A stretch of 64,000 bases of DNA from Labrys sp. KNU-23 (GTDB lineage Bacteria > Pseudomonadota > Alphaproteobacteria > Rhizobiales > Labraceae): NCBI RefSeq assembly GCF_008330945.1, contig NZ_CP043489.1, positions 62,001-126,000 on the forward strand, given 5' to 3'. The translations under genes and the position numbers were made by a program. Positions 9,160 through 18,105 of the stretch are shown here, one piece after another; position 1 is the stretch's first letter, and each line of letters begins with the position of its first letter. The notes beneath the pieces were generated by a model. It saw only the letters and a list, made by a program, of their open reading frames with translations, made no database searches and was not told where the DNA came from.

Positions 9160-9803
9160 TGCTCCAGTCTCCCGCTAAGCTTCCAAGGGGTCGGCCAATT
9201 CCGGCACAACGAAAGTTCAAGATTTAGATAAATAAATATATCTCTCCGTCATAGGAGACGCTCATGGCGTCGTAATGATTTTTATTGATTTTATATTTTA
9301 GTATTTCTCGCAGGGAACATAATTTAACACCCCCTCAATTTCAGCTTATGCCTCAATTTCGAGTCCCCTATAGCACGCCGGCACCTTGGGAAGCCAAGTC
9401 CAACTTTGGTGTATGGCAGTACTACTGGTTGGGTAACCTATGCTAAGTCCCAGCAGGCATTCCAAGAGCTCGGATTAGGCATGCGCCCTGCAATTTGCGC
9501 CTGGTGGTATATCCGAACGCCTAGGGGTATTCGGATGCTTGCTGCCGGCCTTGCCGGAGCGTTTAGCGCTTGAGCTTTTTGGGGGGCAGAACGGCTTTAG
9601 ATATGCGAATCCAACACATCAATGAGTCGAAACTGCTCATTCTCGGCCATTTTTCAACAGTGACAACATTGTGACATGCAAAAATCGCATGATTGTTGTG
9701 CGATGCAGCATCTACCTCATTCGGCAAAAAGGTTGCATATAGGGAATGTGAACGGCGTTGAGGAATTCGCTTCAACGCAGGCTCACACAAAAGGAACCTT
9801 ATC
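9160..9803. other. AT-rich gap with no convincing gene
   Basis: A 644-base gap between the divergent DUF707 and DUF1127 genes, clearly richer in A+T than the rest of the window in its first 250 bases. A 32-codon frame from the ATG at about 9348 and a 54-codon GTG frame ending near 9571 are present but match nothing known. A small inverted repeat (ATCCGAA 9511-9517, TTCGGAT 9530-9536) is visible. It probably holds the promoters of both flanking genes and decayed sequence. Confidence 0.5.
9755..9778 (+). promoter_or_regulatory. Hairpin in leader of DUF1127 gene
   Basis: Perfect seven-base arms GCGTTGA (9755-9761) and TCAACGC (9772-9778) with a ten-base loop, ending 25 bases before the DUF1127 ATG. 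A TTGCATAT-like promoter element lies just upstream. The hairpin may affect translation or stability of this short mRNA. Confidence 0.4.
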
Positions 9804-9959
9804 ATGTTGTTCGCAGCTTTGATCGAACGTGTCCGCATCTGGCGCCGTGAGCGCGAGACGCTGGCCGAGCTCAGGCGCTTGAACGGACGCGATTTGGCCG
9901 ACATCGGTATCAACCCTGCCGACGTTCGCGCTATCGCGCGTCAGGCTGCCCGCGCCTAA
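9804..9959 (+). CDS. DUF1127 domain small protein
   Basis: A 51-residue basic protein: it begins MLFAALIERVRIWRR and contains the DUF1127 core LNGRDLADIGINPADVRAIAR. A clear ribosome site (AAAGGAA) precedes the ATG. Such small arginine-rich proteins are abundant in Rhizobiales; in a few species they affect phosphate and carbon metabolism or RNA turnover, but no general biochemical role is settled. The coding region is flanked by a leader hairpin and a strong 3' hairpin, so it looks like a short monocistronic message. Confidence 0.88.
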   Translation: MLFAALIERVRIWRRERETLAELRRLNGRDLADIGINPADVRAIARQAARA

Positions 9960-9973
9960 TCACGCAGGTGATG

Positions 9974-9999
9974 ACCAATGGGCTGTTCAGCTCATTGGT
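9974..9999 (+). terminator. Hairpin after DUF1127 gene
   Basis: Stem ACCAATG / CATTGGT extended by GCT/AGC to about eleven pairs around a four-base loop, starting 14 bases after the stop codon. Only a short T stretch follows (acagttt), so it is either a weak terminator or a 3' stabilising hairpin. Confidence 0.5.
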
Positions 10000-10160
10000 A
10001 CAGTTTCGACGATCCACAGGCGCGTCCGTCTTTTGCAGTGGAGAGTCGTATTGCTTTTGTCGGTCTGAGAGTATGTCAGCCGACATTCGGGTCGCGGTGG
10101 CATCGTGCCTAGGCGAAAAGTAGTAGGTACGGTCTTGCTGGACGAAGGCCCGTACGACAT

Positions 10161-10185
10161 AGCCGCCCTTCCGGGGCGGCTTTTT
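10161..10185 (+). terminator. Rho-independent terminator
   Basis: AGCCGCCC (10161-10168) pairs with GGGCGGCT (10174-10181) around a five-base loop and is followed by five T residues (10181-10185). It ends about 50 bases before trmFO. It terminates plus-strand transcription from the DUF1127 side, so the 160 bases between the DUF1127 3' hairpin and this terminator could be a long 3' UTR or a separate small RNA. Confidence 0.85.
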
Positions 10186-10233
10186 GTTGTGTTGGTGCTT
10201 CAATCACGGGGCCTGATGGTCTAAAAGCCGGGC

Positions 10234-11646
10234 ATGACCATCACCCCCGTTCATATCATCGGTGGCGGCCTCGCCGGTTCCGAAGCCGCTTGGCAGATCG
10301 CCCAGGCCGGCGTTCCCGTCATCCTGCACGAGATGCGCCCCGTTCAGCCTACCGAAGTCCACAAGACCACGGACTTCGCCGAGCTGGTCTGCTCCAATTC
10401 CTTCCGCTCCGACGATGCGCAAACCAATGCGGTTGGCCTGCTCCACGAGGAGATGCGCCGGCTGGATTCGGTGATCATGGCCTGTGCCGACGTCCACAAG
10501 GTGCCGGCCGGCGGTGCCCTTGCGGTGGACAGGGACGGCTTCTCGGCAGCGGTGACGCAGCGGCTTGTATCTCATCCCCTGATCGAGATCCGGCGTGAAC
10601 ATGTCGACGGCCTGCCGCCGGCGGAATGGGACAATGTCATCGTCGCCACTGGCCCTCTCACCTCCAAGCCCCTCGCCGACGCGATCGCGGCCCTGACCGG
10701 CGAGACGTCGCTCGCGTTCTTCGATGCGATCGCGCCGATCGTACATCGCGAATCCATCAACATGGACGTCGCCTGGTATCAGTCGCGTTACGACAAGCCG
10801 GGTCCGGGCGGCACTGGCGCCGACTACATCAACTGCCCCCTCAGCAAGGAAGAATACGAAGCCTTTCTCGACGCCGTTCTCGCCGGCGACAAGACCGGTT
10901 TCAAGGAGTTCGAAGGCACGCCCTATTTCGATGGCTGCCTGCCGATTGAAATCATGGCGGAGCGCGGTCGCGAAACACTGCGCTTCGGACCGCTGAAGCC
11001 GGTCGGCCTTACCAACCCGCGCAGCCCCAGCATCAAGTCCCACGCCATCGTGCAGTTGCGCCAGGACAATGCCCTCGGCACGCTCTACAACATGGTCGGG
11101 TTCCAGACGAAGCTGAAATATGCCGAGCAGGTGCGTGTGTTCCGCATGATTCCGGGACTCGAAAATGCCGAATTCGCCCGCCTCGGCGGCCTGCATCGCA
11201 ACACCTATCTGAACTCGCCCGTGCTGTTGGACGCAACGCTGCGCTTGAAAACGCAGCCACGCCTGCGTTTTGCCGGCCAGATCACCGGTTGTGAAGGCTA
11301 CATCGAGAGCGCGAGTGTCGGCCTGATGACGGGCCGCTTCGCTGCCGCAGAACGTCTTGGCCGGCCGGTGACCACGCCTCCGGCGACCACGGCCCTGGGC
11401 GCGCTGCTCAACCACATCACCGGCGGTCACCTCGTCAGCGAGGAGGCGGGCCCGCGCTCCTTCCAGCCGATGAACGTCAATTTCGGCCTGTTCCCGCCTC
11501 TGGAGGTCTCGCCCAAGGGGGAAGACGGAAAGCGGCTGCGTGGCAGCGAGAAGACCCACGCCAAGAAAAGGGCGATGAGCGCCAGGGCCTTGGAAGCCCT
11601 GGAGGGCTGGAAGGAAGCTGCGGCCGACGAACAGCTCCCGGCCTGA
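10234..11646 (+). CDS. trmFO: Methylenetetrahydrofolate-tRNA-(uracil-5-)-methyltransferase TrmFO
   Basis: A 470-residue flavoprotein that makes 5-methyluridine at tRNA position 54 using methylenetetrahydrofolate and FADH2. The FAD-binding [11 protein letters not shown] starts at residue 10. [11 protein letters not shown] (catalytic cysteine 53) and [12 protein letters not shown] are family hallmarks, and the C-terminal FAD segment includes [19 protein letters not shown]. Length fits the family. It stands alone behind an intrinsic terminator, so it has its own promoter. The C-terminal 25 residues are lysine/alanine-rich and variable. Confidence 0.96.
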   Translation: MTITPVHIIGGGLAGSEAAWQIAQAGVPVILHEMRPVQPTEVHKTTDFAELVCSNSFRSDDAQTNAVGLLHEEMRRLDSVIMACADVHKVPAGGALAVDRDGFSAAVTQRLVSHPLIEIRREHVDGLPPAEWDNVIVATGPLTSKPLADAIAALTGETSLAFFDAIAPIVHRESINMDVAWYQSRYDKPGPGGTGADYINCPLSKEEYEAFLDAVLAGDKTGFKEFEGTPYFDGCLPIEIMAERGRETLRFGPLKPVGLTNPRSPSIKSHAIVQLRQDNALGTLYNMVGFQTKLKYAEQVRVFRMIPGLENAEFARLGGLHRNTYLNSPVLLDATLRLKTQPRLRFAGQITGCEGYIESASVGLMTGRFAAAERLGRPVTTPPATTALGALLNHITGGHLVSEEAGPRSFQPMNVNFGLFPPLEVSPKGEDGKRLRGSEKTHAKKRAMSARALEALEGWKEAAADEQLPA

Positions 11647-11846
11647 GCGGAACCGTGCAACGCCCTTGCGTCGTGAAATTCCACACGGGCGGCTGCCGTC
11701 CCGGGGACACCAAGCAGGATGGGCACGGGCTCGAGAACGCTGTAGCCTGCTAGTGGTTCCCGCCCTGCCTGCATCGTGGCGGGAGCCAAAGATCCGACCG
11801 ACGACGTCCATCATCCCGCCTCGTCATTTGCAAACAGGATCCCGCC

Positions 11847-12308
11847 ATGCTCCGCCTCCATGGCCTCGTCTCCGCTCTGGCCCTCGTCCTCGCCGCTGGC
11901 CCGGTCTGGGCCGCTGACACCTCGTCCGATACTCCTGCTGCCGCGACCGGGCCCGACCTCGCGCCCATCCGGGCCCAGATCAAGGCGGAAGACTATAAAT
12001 CCGCCATCGCGGCCCTCCAGCCTTTGGCGGACAAGGGTTCGAAGGACCCTGACGTCTACAATCTGCTTGGCTTCAGCCTGCGCAAGAGCGGCGACCGAAA
12101 AACCGCCCAGACCTTCTATGAGAAGGCGCTTGCCATCGATCCCAACCACAAGGGAACCCTGGAATATCAGGGCGAGCTCTTCGTCGAGAACGGTGACATT
12201 CCGAAGGCCCAGCAAAATCTCACGGCGCTGGTGAAGCTCTGCCCCAATGGCTGCGAGGAGCGTGAAGACCTCGAAAAGGCGCTGGCACAGGCAGCCAAGC
12301 CGAAATAA
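11847..12308 (+). CDS. Exported TPR-repeat protein
   Basis: A 153-residue protein with a signal peptide (cleavage near VWAA-DTSS, about residue 23) and two to three tetratricopeptide repeats, clearest at PDVYNLLGFSLRKSGDRKTA and EKALAIDPNHKGTLEYQGEL. AGGA precedes the ATG by six bases. The C-terminus has two cysteines in LCPNGCEEREDL, seen in related alphaproteobacterial proteins. It probably acts as a periplasmic scaffold, but no partner can be inferred from the neighbours. Confidence 0.82.
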   Translation: MLRLHGLVSALALVLAAGPVWAADTSSDTPAAATGPDLAPIRAQIKAEDYKSAIAALQPLADKGSKDPDVYNLLGFSLRKSGDRKTAQTFYEKALAIDPNHKGTLEYQGELFVENGDIPKAQQNLTALVKLCPNGCEEREDLEKALAQAAKPK

Positions 12309-12336
12309 CTCGCCGCAGCGTTACGACCGTCTGCAA

Positions 12337-13224
12337 CTAGCGTAGCCGACGGGAGAACCGCCATAAATGCCATTGACTGCGCCATTGCGGCAATTCGGCT
12401 TCATGGCGAAACCAGTCAAATCCCGAACGGGTCATCCGCTCGAGCAAGGGCCTGACCAGCGCAAGGCCGACATAGGCGGGTGCAGCCGCATTGGGTACGG
12501 CAGGCAGCAATTGCTCGGCCGTGTCCAGATGATGCAGCGCCACGCCGGCAAGCTCGGCGAACATCGCATGCATCTCGCCGGTAACGCGTCCGTTCAATAG
12601 ATCCTCGCGAGCTGTGTCGTGCTTGCGAGCGAGATCGGCCGGTACGAAGATCTGCCCCCGGGCGGCGTGCCGAGCAGCCTGCTTCATCAGGCAGGCTATC
12701 CCATAGGCCACGCCGGCATGCCCGGCGAGATCGGCGCTGCCGGGATCGCCCCCATCGGCAAGAATGAGGCTGGCCAAGCGGAACAGGCTGGAATAGGTCT
12801 CGCCGCAATAGCCTTCCAGATCGGTGACGCTCTGCAGCATGTCGTCATAAAGATCATGCGTATGGGCGTCGACCAGGGTCGTGAGAGCGGAAACCGGCAG
12901 ATGGTAGCGCTCTATCGCGGCCAGCAGTTCGGAGGCCACCGGATGCCCCGACACCTGCCCCCTCGCCTGCCCTTCCAACAGGTCCCGCCACCATTGCAGG
13001 CGAACCTCGCCGGGCAGCGGCTCCGACACCATATCCCTCACGCGCTCGACCTCGGTGTTGAAGGCATAGAGCGCATTGAGCGCGCGCCTGTGCTCGGCAG
13101 GCGCAAACAGATTGGCAAGCCAGCGGTTGCGGTCATGCTCGCGCAGCAGGCTGGCGCAATAGGCCTGGTTGCTCATGCTGACATTGGAATTAGCCAGGGA
13201 GCCGGCTTGGCGATCAGTGCTCAT
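12337..13224 (-). CDS. Squalene/phytoene synthase-family protein (NDUFAF6-like)
   Basis: A 295-residue all-alpha protein of the squalene/phytoene synthase fold. The catalytic aspartate motifs of true synthases are not kept: the first motif region reads AFNTEVERVRDMV and the second reads ACLMKQAARHAARGQIFVP in place of DxxxD. This matches the NDUFAF6-like group, whose mitochondrial members help assemble respiratory complex I. It follows the Mth938 (NDUFAF3-like) gene by ten bases at the end of the yajC-secDF gene string. ATG at 13176 is an alternative start. An assembly-factor role is inference from family and context. Confidence 0.85.
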   Translation of the reverse strand: MSTDRQAGSLANSNVSMSNQAYCASLLREHDRNRWLANLFAPAEHRRALNALYAFNTEVERVRDMVSEPLPGEVRLQWWRDLLEGQARGQVSGHPVASELLAAIERYHLPVSALTTLVDAHTHDLYDDMLQSVTDLEGYCGETYSSLFRLASLILADGGDPGSADLAGHAGVAYGIACLMKQAARHAARGQIFVPADLARKHDTAREDLLNGRVTGEMHAMFAELAGVALHHLDTAEQLLPAVPNAAAPAYVGLALVRPLLERMTRSGFDWFRHEAELPQWRSQWHLWRFSRRLR

Positions 13225-13234
13225 GACACGATGC

Positions 13235-13615
13235 TCATGGCACGGCGATCAAGGCCGCGGCGACGCGCCGATCCTCGGCAAGCAGAACGTTCCAGGTGCG
13301 GGTCGCCGCACCGGTCGGCATCGCATCGACGACGATCTTGAGATCACGAAAACGCCAACGCAGTGCCTCGGGGAAAAAGGCGACATCGGGGCCAGTGCCG
13401 ACGAGAAGGATCTCGATGCCATCGGCCTCGGCAAAGACCGGTTCGAAGACTTGCGCCGAGAATTCGGCGGCACTCGTCACCGGCCAGGCATGCATGCCCG
13501 AGGGCAGGCAAAGAAGCGAGCCGCGATGCGACATCTCCGCAAAGCGGAAGCCACCGGTGCCATAGGCGTCGATCGGCGCCACACGCGGCAGGAAGCGCCG
13601 TTCGCCTGCGCTCAT
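13235..13615 (-). CDS. Mth938-like domain protein (NDUFAF3-like)
   Basis: A 126-residue single-domain protein of the Mth938/DUF498 family. Recognisable parts are IDAYGTGGFRFAEMSHRGS, the ILLVGTGPDVAFF strand-loop and VVVDAMPTGAATRTWNVLLAEDRRVAAAL near the C-terminus. The mitochondrial relative NDUFAF3 is a complex I assembly factor. It sits six bases after secF and ten before the NDUFAF6-like gene, a linkage common in Alphaproteobacteria. A link between membrane insertion of respiratory subunits and Sec export is plausible but inferred. Confidence 0.9.
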   Translation of the reverse strand: MSAGERRFLPRVAPIDAYGTGGFRFAEMSHRGSLLCLPSGMHAWPVTSAAEFSAQVFEPVFAEADGIEILLVGTGPDVAFFPEALRWRFRDLKIVVDAMPTGAATRTWNVLLAEDRRVAAALIAVP

Positions 13616-13621
13616 GGCAGC

Positions 13622-14572
13622 TTACTCCGGCTTGTCCCCGCCTGCCGTCTCATGGCTGCCCGGACGCAGGCCCAGATAGATCAGGACAGGCGAGGCAATG
13701 AAGATCGAGGTGTAAGTACCGACCAGCACGACGCCGAACAGCATGGTGGCGGTGAAGCTGTGAATGGCATGGCCGCCGAACAGGAGCAGGGCAAGCAAGG
13801 CCAGCGCCACGGTGACGTGCGTGATCACCGAACGCGACAGCGTGGCGTTGATCGACTCGTCCAGCAGCTCATCCATCGGCTTCTTCTTGTATTTGCGCAG
13901 AAGCTCGCGGATGCGGTCATAGATCACCACGGTATCGTTGAGCGAATAGCCGAGAATGGTCAGCAGGGCGGCGACGCTGGTGAGGTCGAAATCGATCTGC
14001 GTCACCGACATGAAGCCGATGGTCAGCACGATGTCGTGCATGTTGGCTATCATGGCGCCGACGGCGAACTGCCAATCGAAGCGGAACCACAGATAGATCA
14101 GAATGCCCAGAATGGCGACGAATATGCCGACGATACCAACCGTCACCAGTTCCTGGGAAACGCTCGGTCCGATGATCTGGGTCTGATCGTCCTTGCCGGG
14201 AACATAGTCGGGCGCCAGGGTCTGCTTGATCTTCTCCGCAACCGCATTTTGCTCGGCATCGCCGCCCGGCTGCAGGGCGATGCGCATCAGCACCTGTCCC
14301 TTGTCGCCGAAACTCTGGATCTGGACCTCTCCCAGTCCGAGCGGCGCCAGCCTGTCGCGAATAACCTGCACATCGGACTGGCCCGACTGAGCGGTGACGC
14401 CGAGGGCGATGCCGCCCTTGAAATCGATGCCATAGTTCAGGCCATGGGTGAAGAAGAGCACCAAAGCCACAATGGACAGCACGGCGGAAATCGGAAAGCT
14501 GATACGCCGAAACCGGATGAAGCCGAAGCTGGTGTTGTCGGGAACAATGCGAAGATGGCGCACCGCGCTCAC
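13622..14572 (-). CDS. secF: Protein translocase subunit SecF
   Basis: A 316-residue inner-membrane protein that with SecD uses the proton motive force to assist Sec translocation. It has an N-terminal helix (ISFPISAVLSIVALVLFF), the GIDFKGGI motif of the first periplasmic domain, and five further helices including GYSLNDTVVIYDRIRE. It follows secD by 12 bases. SecD and SecF are separate proteins here, not fused. Confidence 0.96.
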   Translation of the reverse strand: MSAVRHLRIVPDNTSFGFIRFRRISFPISAVLSIVALVLFFTHGLNYGIDFKGGIALGVTAQSGQSDVQVIRDRLAPLGLGEVQIQSFGDKGQVLMRIALQPGGDAEQNAVAEKIKQTLAPDYVPGKDDQTQIIGPSVSQELVTVGIVGIFVAILGILIYLWFRFDWQFAVGAMIANMHDIVLTIGFMSVTQIDFDLTSVAALLTILGYSLNDTVVIYDRIRELLRKYKKKPMDELLDESINATLSRSVITHVTVALALLALLLFGGHAIHSFTATMLFGVVLVGTYTSIFIASPVLIYLGLRPGSHETAGGDKPE

Positions 14573-14584
14573 TCCATCAATCTA

Positions 14585-16183
14585 TCAAATCGGGATGGAA
14601 CGAGGCTTGACCCCGCGATACCACCAGGAAACCAACAGGCGCGTGACCGTGAAGGCGGTGAACACCGTCGTGATGATGCCGATTCCCAGCGTCACCGCGA
14701 ATCCCTTCACGGCGCCGGTACCGACGAAATACAGCACGGCGGCGGCAATGAAGGTGGTGATATTGGAATCGAGGATGGTCGCCAGCGCTCGGGCAAAGCC
14801 GGCATCGAGTGACATCAGCACCGTTCTTCCGGCACGCACCTCCTCGCGTATGCGCTCGTAGATCAGCACGTTGGAGTCGACGGCGATACCGACCGTCAGC
14901 ACGATGCCGGCGATACCCGGCAAGGTCAGCGTCGCCCCGAGCAGGGACAGGACACCGAAGATCATGCCGACATTGAGCGCCACGGCGACGGAGGCGATGA
15001 TGCCGAACAGGCCGTAGCTGGCGATCATGAAGCCGATGACCAGGAGCGAACCGACCAGAGCGGCCATCTCACCGGCGCGAATGGCAGCCTGGCCGAGGCC
15101 CGGGCCGACCGTCTGTTCCTGGATCACCGTCATGGGCGCCGGCAAGGCACCCGAACGCAGCAGCAGTGCCAGATCCTGCGCCTGCTGCGTGGTGAAACTG
15201 CCGGAGATCTGGCCCGAACCACCGGTGATCGGCTCGCGAATGACCGGCGCCGACAACACCTTGCCATCGAGTACGATGGCGAAGGGCTTGTTGACATTCT
15301 CGGTGGTGACACGGCCGAACTGGCGTGCGCCATTGGTGTTGAAGCGGAAGGAAACCACCGGCTCGCGCGTATTCTGGTCAAAGCTTGCCTGCGCGTCTGT
15401 CAATTCATCACCGGCGACCATCACCTGGTCTTCAATCAGATAGTTCTGGCCACCGTCCGAAGACGGCAGAACCGTGGAACCGACCGGCGGGCGAGAGCGC
15501 ATGGCCTGGTCAACCGGCATGCTCAGGTCGACCAGACGAAATTCGAGCTTGGCCGTCTGCCCAAGCAGATTCTTGAAACGATCCGGATCATCCAGCCCCG
15601 GCAACTGCACCACGATGCGATCTTCGCCCTGGCGCTGGATGGTCGGCTCGACCACGCCGGTCTGGTTGATACGGTTGCTGACGATCTCCACCGAGCGCTG
15701 CATGATACGGTTCATGCGGTCACGCAGGCCTTCATCGGTCAATGCCACACTGACCTGGCCCGGCGTCGAGGAAGCGACGGTCGCGGTACGGTTGCCGGTG
15801 CCGAAGAGATTGCCGTCGGCCGGATTGCCCAGCACCTGCAACAGTTGGACGGCCTTCTCGGTATCGGCCGGATTGGGCAGCGTCACCAAAATGCCGCGCC
15901 CCTGCAAAGCTGCCTGGCTGCGGATCTTGTTGTCATTCAGGATCTGGCGCGCCTGCGAGCGCAGGCTGGCGATCTGTTCCTTGACCACCGTATTCTTGTC
16001 GATCTCGAGCAGGAAGTAGGAACCACCCTGGAGATCGAGGCCGAGCGTCAATGTCTTGTGCGGCAGCCAGGACGGCATGGCCTTGACCCAGCTGGCTGGC
16101 ATCAGATTGGGCGCAGCCAGCCATAGGCCGATCAGCAATGTGAGGAGAACCGAAGCCGTCTTGGCGGGAGAAAAGTGCAGCAT
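14585..16183 (-). CDS. secD: Protein translocase subunit SecD
   Basis: A 532-residue membrane protein with an N-terminal helix, the motif GLDLQGGSYFLLEID, a large periplasmic P1 region, and five C-terminal helices with GIAVDSNVLIYERIREE. It pairs with SecF in the SecDF-YajC subcomplex. The gene lies between yajC (133-base gap) and secF (12 bases) in one minus-strand unit. Confidence 0.96.
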   Translation of the reverse strand: MLHFSPAKTASVLLTLLIGLWLAAPNLMPASWVKAMPSWLPHKTLTLGLDLQGGSYFLLEIDKNTVVKEQIASLRSQARQILNDNKIRSQAALQGRGILVTLPNPADTEKAVQLLQVLGNPADGNLFGTGNRTATVASSTPGQVSVALTDEGLRDRMNRIMQRSVEIVSNRINQTGVVEPTIQRQGEDRIVVQLPGLDDPDRFKNLLGQTAKLEFRLVDLSMPVDQAMRSRPPVGSTVLPSSDGGQNYLIEDQVMVAGDELTDAQASFDQNTREPVVSFRFNTNGARQFGRVTTENVNKPFAIVLDGKVLSAPVIREPITGGSGQISGSFTTQQAQDLALLLRSGALPAPMTVIQEQTVGPGLGQAAIRAGEMAALVGSLLVIGFMIASYGLFGIIASVAVALNVGMIFGVLSLLGATLTLPGIAGIVLTVGIAVDSNVLIYERIREEVRAGRTVLMSLDAGFARALATILDSNITTFIAAAVLYFVGTGAVKGFAVTLGIGIITTVFTAFTVTRLLVSWWYRGVKPRSIPI

Positions 16184-16316
16184 AGCGGAGCAATTCCGAG
16201 CCTTGACAGGCCATTCTCAGGACAGTCGGGAGAGGAAGAACGGCTCCGACCCTATCCTGAGTCTCTTATCGTGTCTTGTGAGCGAGACCAAACAGGGGCG
16301 TTACCCCGCCTGAATC

Positions 16317-16667
16317 TCAGGCTGCCTCGGCCTTCTTCACCGGCTCGGTCTTCGAGCGGACGGTGACAACCATCTCGCGGATGACTTTCACGCGAACGCC
16401 TTCGGCGATCTCCGCTTCGATCTCGGATTCGCCCTCGACCGCCTTGGTCACCTTGCCGACCATGCCACCCGACATCACGATGGTATCGCCACGACGGATT
16501 GCCTTGAGCAAAGCGGCCTGTTCCTTCGCCTTGCGTTGCTGCGGGCGGATCAACAGGAAATAGAAGATCACGAACATCGCGATCGGCAACAGCAGCGTGC
16601 CGCCGAGACTGGAGAACAGATCGCCGCCGCCCTGGGCTGCCTGGGCAAAGGCTGGAGTCGTGAACAT
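16317..16667 (-). CDS. yajC: Sec translocon accessory protein YajC
   Basis: A 116-residue protein with one membrane helix (LLLPIAMFVIFYFLLIRPQQRK, residues about 23-44) followed by the YajC cytoplasmic domain (IRRGDTIVMSGGMVGKV). The start at MFTTPAFAQ is supported by a ribosome site (GAGAGG); the frame upstream is not homologous. YajC associates with SecDF. It is the first gene of the minus-strand sec unit. Confidence 0.95.
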   Translation of the reverse strand: MFTTPAFAQAAQGGGDLFSSLGGTLLLPIAMFVIFYFLLIRPQQRKAKEQAALLKAIRRGDTIVMSGGMVGKVTKAVEGESEIEAEIAEGVRVKVIREMVVTVRSKTEPVKKAEAA

Positions 16668-17044
16668 GGGATCGCCTCTCAAGAGAAGCGGCCGGGACAG
16701 CCCGGCCGCGAATTTGCGCGGAATATAGTGAACCGGCGACCGAAAGCAAACAGAACGCCACTTTTGCCCGGCACATGACGAAAAATTCATGCCTTGCGAT
16801 GTGGGAAACTGCCGACTAGGCCATCCCGACAACAGGCTGCCGGGAAGATTGCGGATGGAGCCGGGGAATCGCCTGCTTCTCCCACGGGGCGGCTCCGCGC
16901 ACGTCCCTCATCCAAAGACCCCAAGCTTTCCGCACCGTGCACGGATGCGTGACGGAAAGCGGGCGCGGCATGCCGCCGCTTTTCAGCACCCCGCTGGCGC
17001 GCTAGAGACGGAGTGCTTACCCAAATTCATCTCATCTGGTTGCC
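16668..17044. other. Intergenic region between divergent yajC and DUF815 ATPase
   Basis: A 377-base gap without a convincing gene. It holds an inverted repeat GCTTTCCG (16925-16932) / CGGAAAGC (16953-16960) enclosing the palindrome CCGTGCACGG. The region must contain the promoters of both divergent units. I see no strong consensus promoter. Confidence 0.5.
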
Positions 17045-17911
17045 ATGACTAAGTTTTCATCCGGCGAATTGCCGCAATTGCTCTCCCGTATCGCCGAAGC
17101 CCTGGAGCGACTGGCTCCGCCCGCCGCCATCAAGGCCGACTTCGATGCTGCCGAGGCCTTCATCTGGCAGGCCGGCGAAAAACACCTGCAGCCCGTACCG
17201 AAAGTGAACAGGGTTGCGATGCCGCTGCTCAAGGGCATTGATCTGGTGCGTGATCTGCTGGTCGACAATACAGAACGCTTTGCTCGGGGACTGCCTGCCA
17301 ACAACGCCCTGCTCTGGGGTGCTCGCGGCATGGGCAAGTCATCACTGGTGAAGGCCGCCCATGCCGACATCAATGCCAAGATCGGCGGCATCCTGAAGCT
17401 TATCGAGATTCACCGCGAGGATATCGACAGCCTGCCCGAACTGATGAACCTCACCCGCCAGGCGCCCTATCGCTTCATCGTTTTTTGCGATGATCTCTCC
17501 TTCGACAGCGACGACACCTCCTACAAGTCGCTCAAGGCGGCACTGGAAGGCGGTGTCGAGGGGCGGCCGGACAATCTGATCTTCTATGCAACCTCGAACC
17601 GGCGTCACCTGATGCCGCGCGACATGATCGACAATGAGCGCTCGACCGCAATCAATCCCGGCGAGGCCGTGGAAGAAAAGGTGTCGCTCTCCGACCGTTT
17701 CGGCCTGTGGCTCGGTTTCCATCGCTGCAGCCAGGATGATTTTCTCGACATGGTCTACGGCTATGCTGACCATTTCGGCCTCGATCACGATCGAGACGCC
17801 ATGCGGGCCGAAGCCTTGGAATGGGCGACGACCCGTGGTGCGCGGTCCGGCCGCACGGCTTGGCAATATGTGCAGGATCTCGCCGGCCGGCTGGGCAAGA
17901 CGCTGGCCTGA
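17045..17911 (+). CDS. DUF815 family AAA+ ATPase
   Basis: A 288-residue AAA+ ATP-binding protein of the DUF815 family. Walker A is GARGMGKSS at residues 92-100 and Walker B is FIVFCDDLSF near 150-160; ATSNRRHLMPR is sensor-1-like. The N-terminal 80 residues are helical. Function is unknown in the family. It lies divergent from yajC and converging with the LysM/M23 gene. Confidence 0.9.
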   Translation: MTKFSSGELPQLLSRIAEALERLAPPAAIKADFDAAEAFIWQAGEKHLQPVPKVNRVAMPLLKGIDLVRDLLVDNTERFARGLPANNALLWGARGMGKSSLVKAAHADINAKIGGILKLIEIHREDIDSLPELMNLTRQAPYRFIVFCDDLSFDSDDTSYKSLKAALEGGVEGRPDNLIFYATSNRRHLMPRDMIDNERSTAINPGEAVEEKVSLSDRFGLWLGFHRCSQDDFLDMVYGYADHFGLDHDRDAMRAEALEWATTRGARSGRTAWQYVQDLAGRLGKTLA

Positions 17912-17931
17912 GCCAATTCCGTTGACCTAAG

Positions 17932-17975
17932 GCGTTTTTGCGATTTGGCGGAGTCGGCACGAATCGCAAAGACGC
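17932..17975. repeat. REP-like palindrome, copy 2
   Basis: Fourteen-base arms GCGTTTTTGCGATT (17932-17945) and AATCGCAAAGACGC (17962-17975) with one mismatch and a 16-base loop, 20 bases after the DUF815 ATPase stop. The right arm and the following bases (catcaaacc..tgag) resemble those near 57.3 kb. Confidence 0.6.
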
Positions 17976-18031
17976 ATCAAACCAATGAGCCAGAGCAAAG
18001 CAGCGGTTTCGTCCGAGGCGCTTTGCCCTCA

Positions 18032-18065
18032 TAAAAAGTGGCCCGGACATCGCTGCCGGGCCACT
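18032..18065 (-). terminator. Rho-independent terminator of the LysM/M23 gene
   Basis: On the minus strand AGTGGCCCGG and CCGGGCCACT (18056-18065 and 18037-18046 on plus) form a ten-pair stem with a nine-base loop, followed by TTTTTA. It lies about 40 bases past the LysM/M23 stop codon. Confidence 0.85.
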
Positions 18066-18105
18066 CGAGCTGCTTCGGGGTCTCGCGGAGAAGCAGATTC
18101 CAATA

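Noticed and set aside
9348-9446. A 32-codon plus-strand frame in the AT-rich gap
   Set aside because: No ribosome site, no known family, and codon use gives no support; not reported as a gene.
9931-10203. Minus-strand 90-codon frame across the DUF1127 3' region
   Set aside because: It runs antisense through the DUF1127 gene end and the intrinsic terminator and matches no family.
13169-14812. Plus-strand open frame opposite secF and the Mth938 gene
   Set aside because: Antisense shadow of two recognisable genes.
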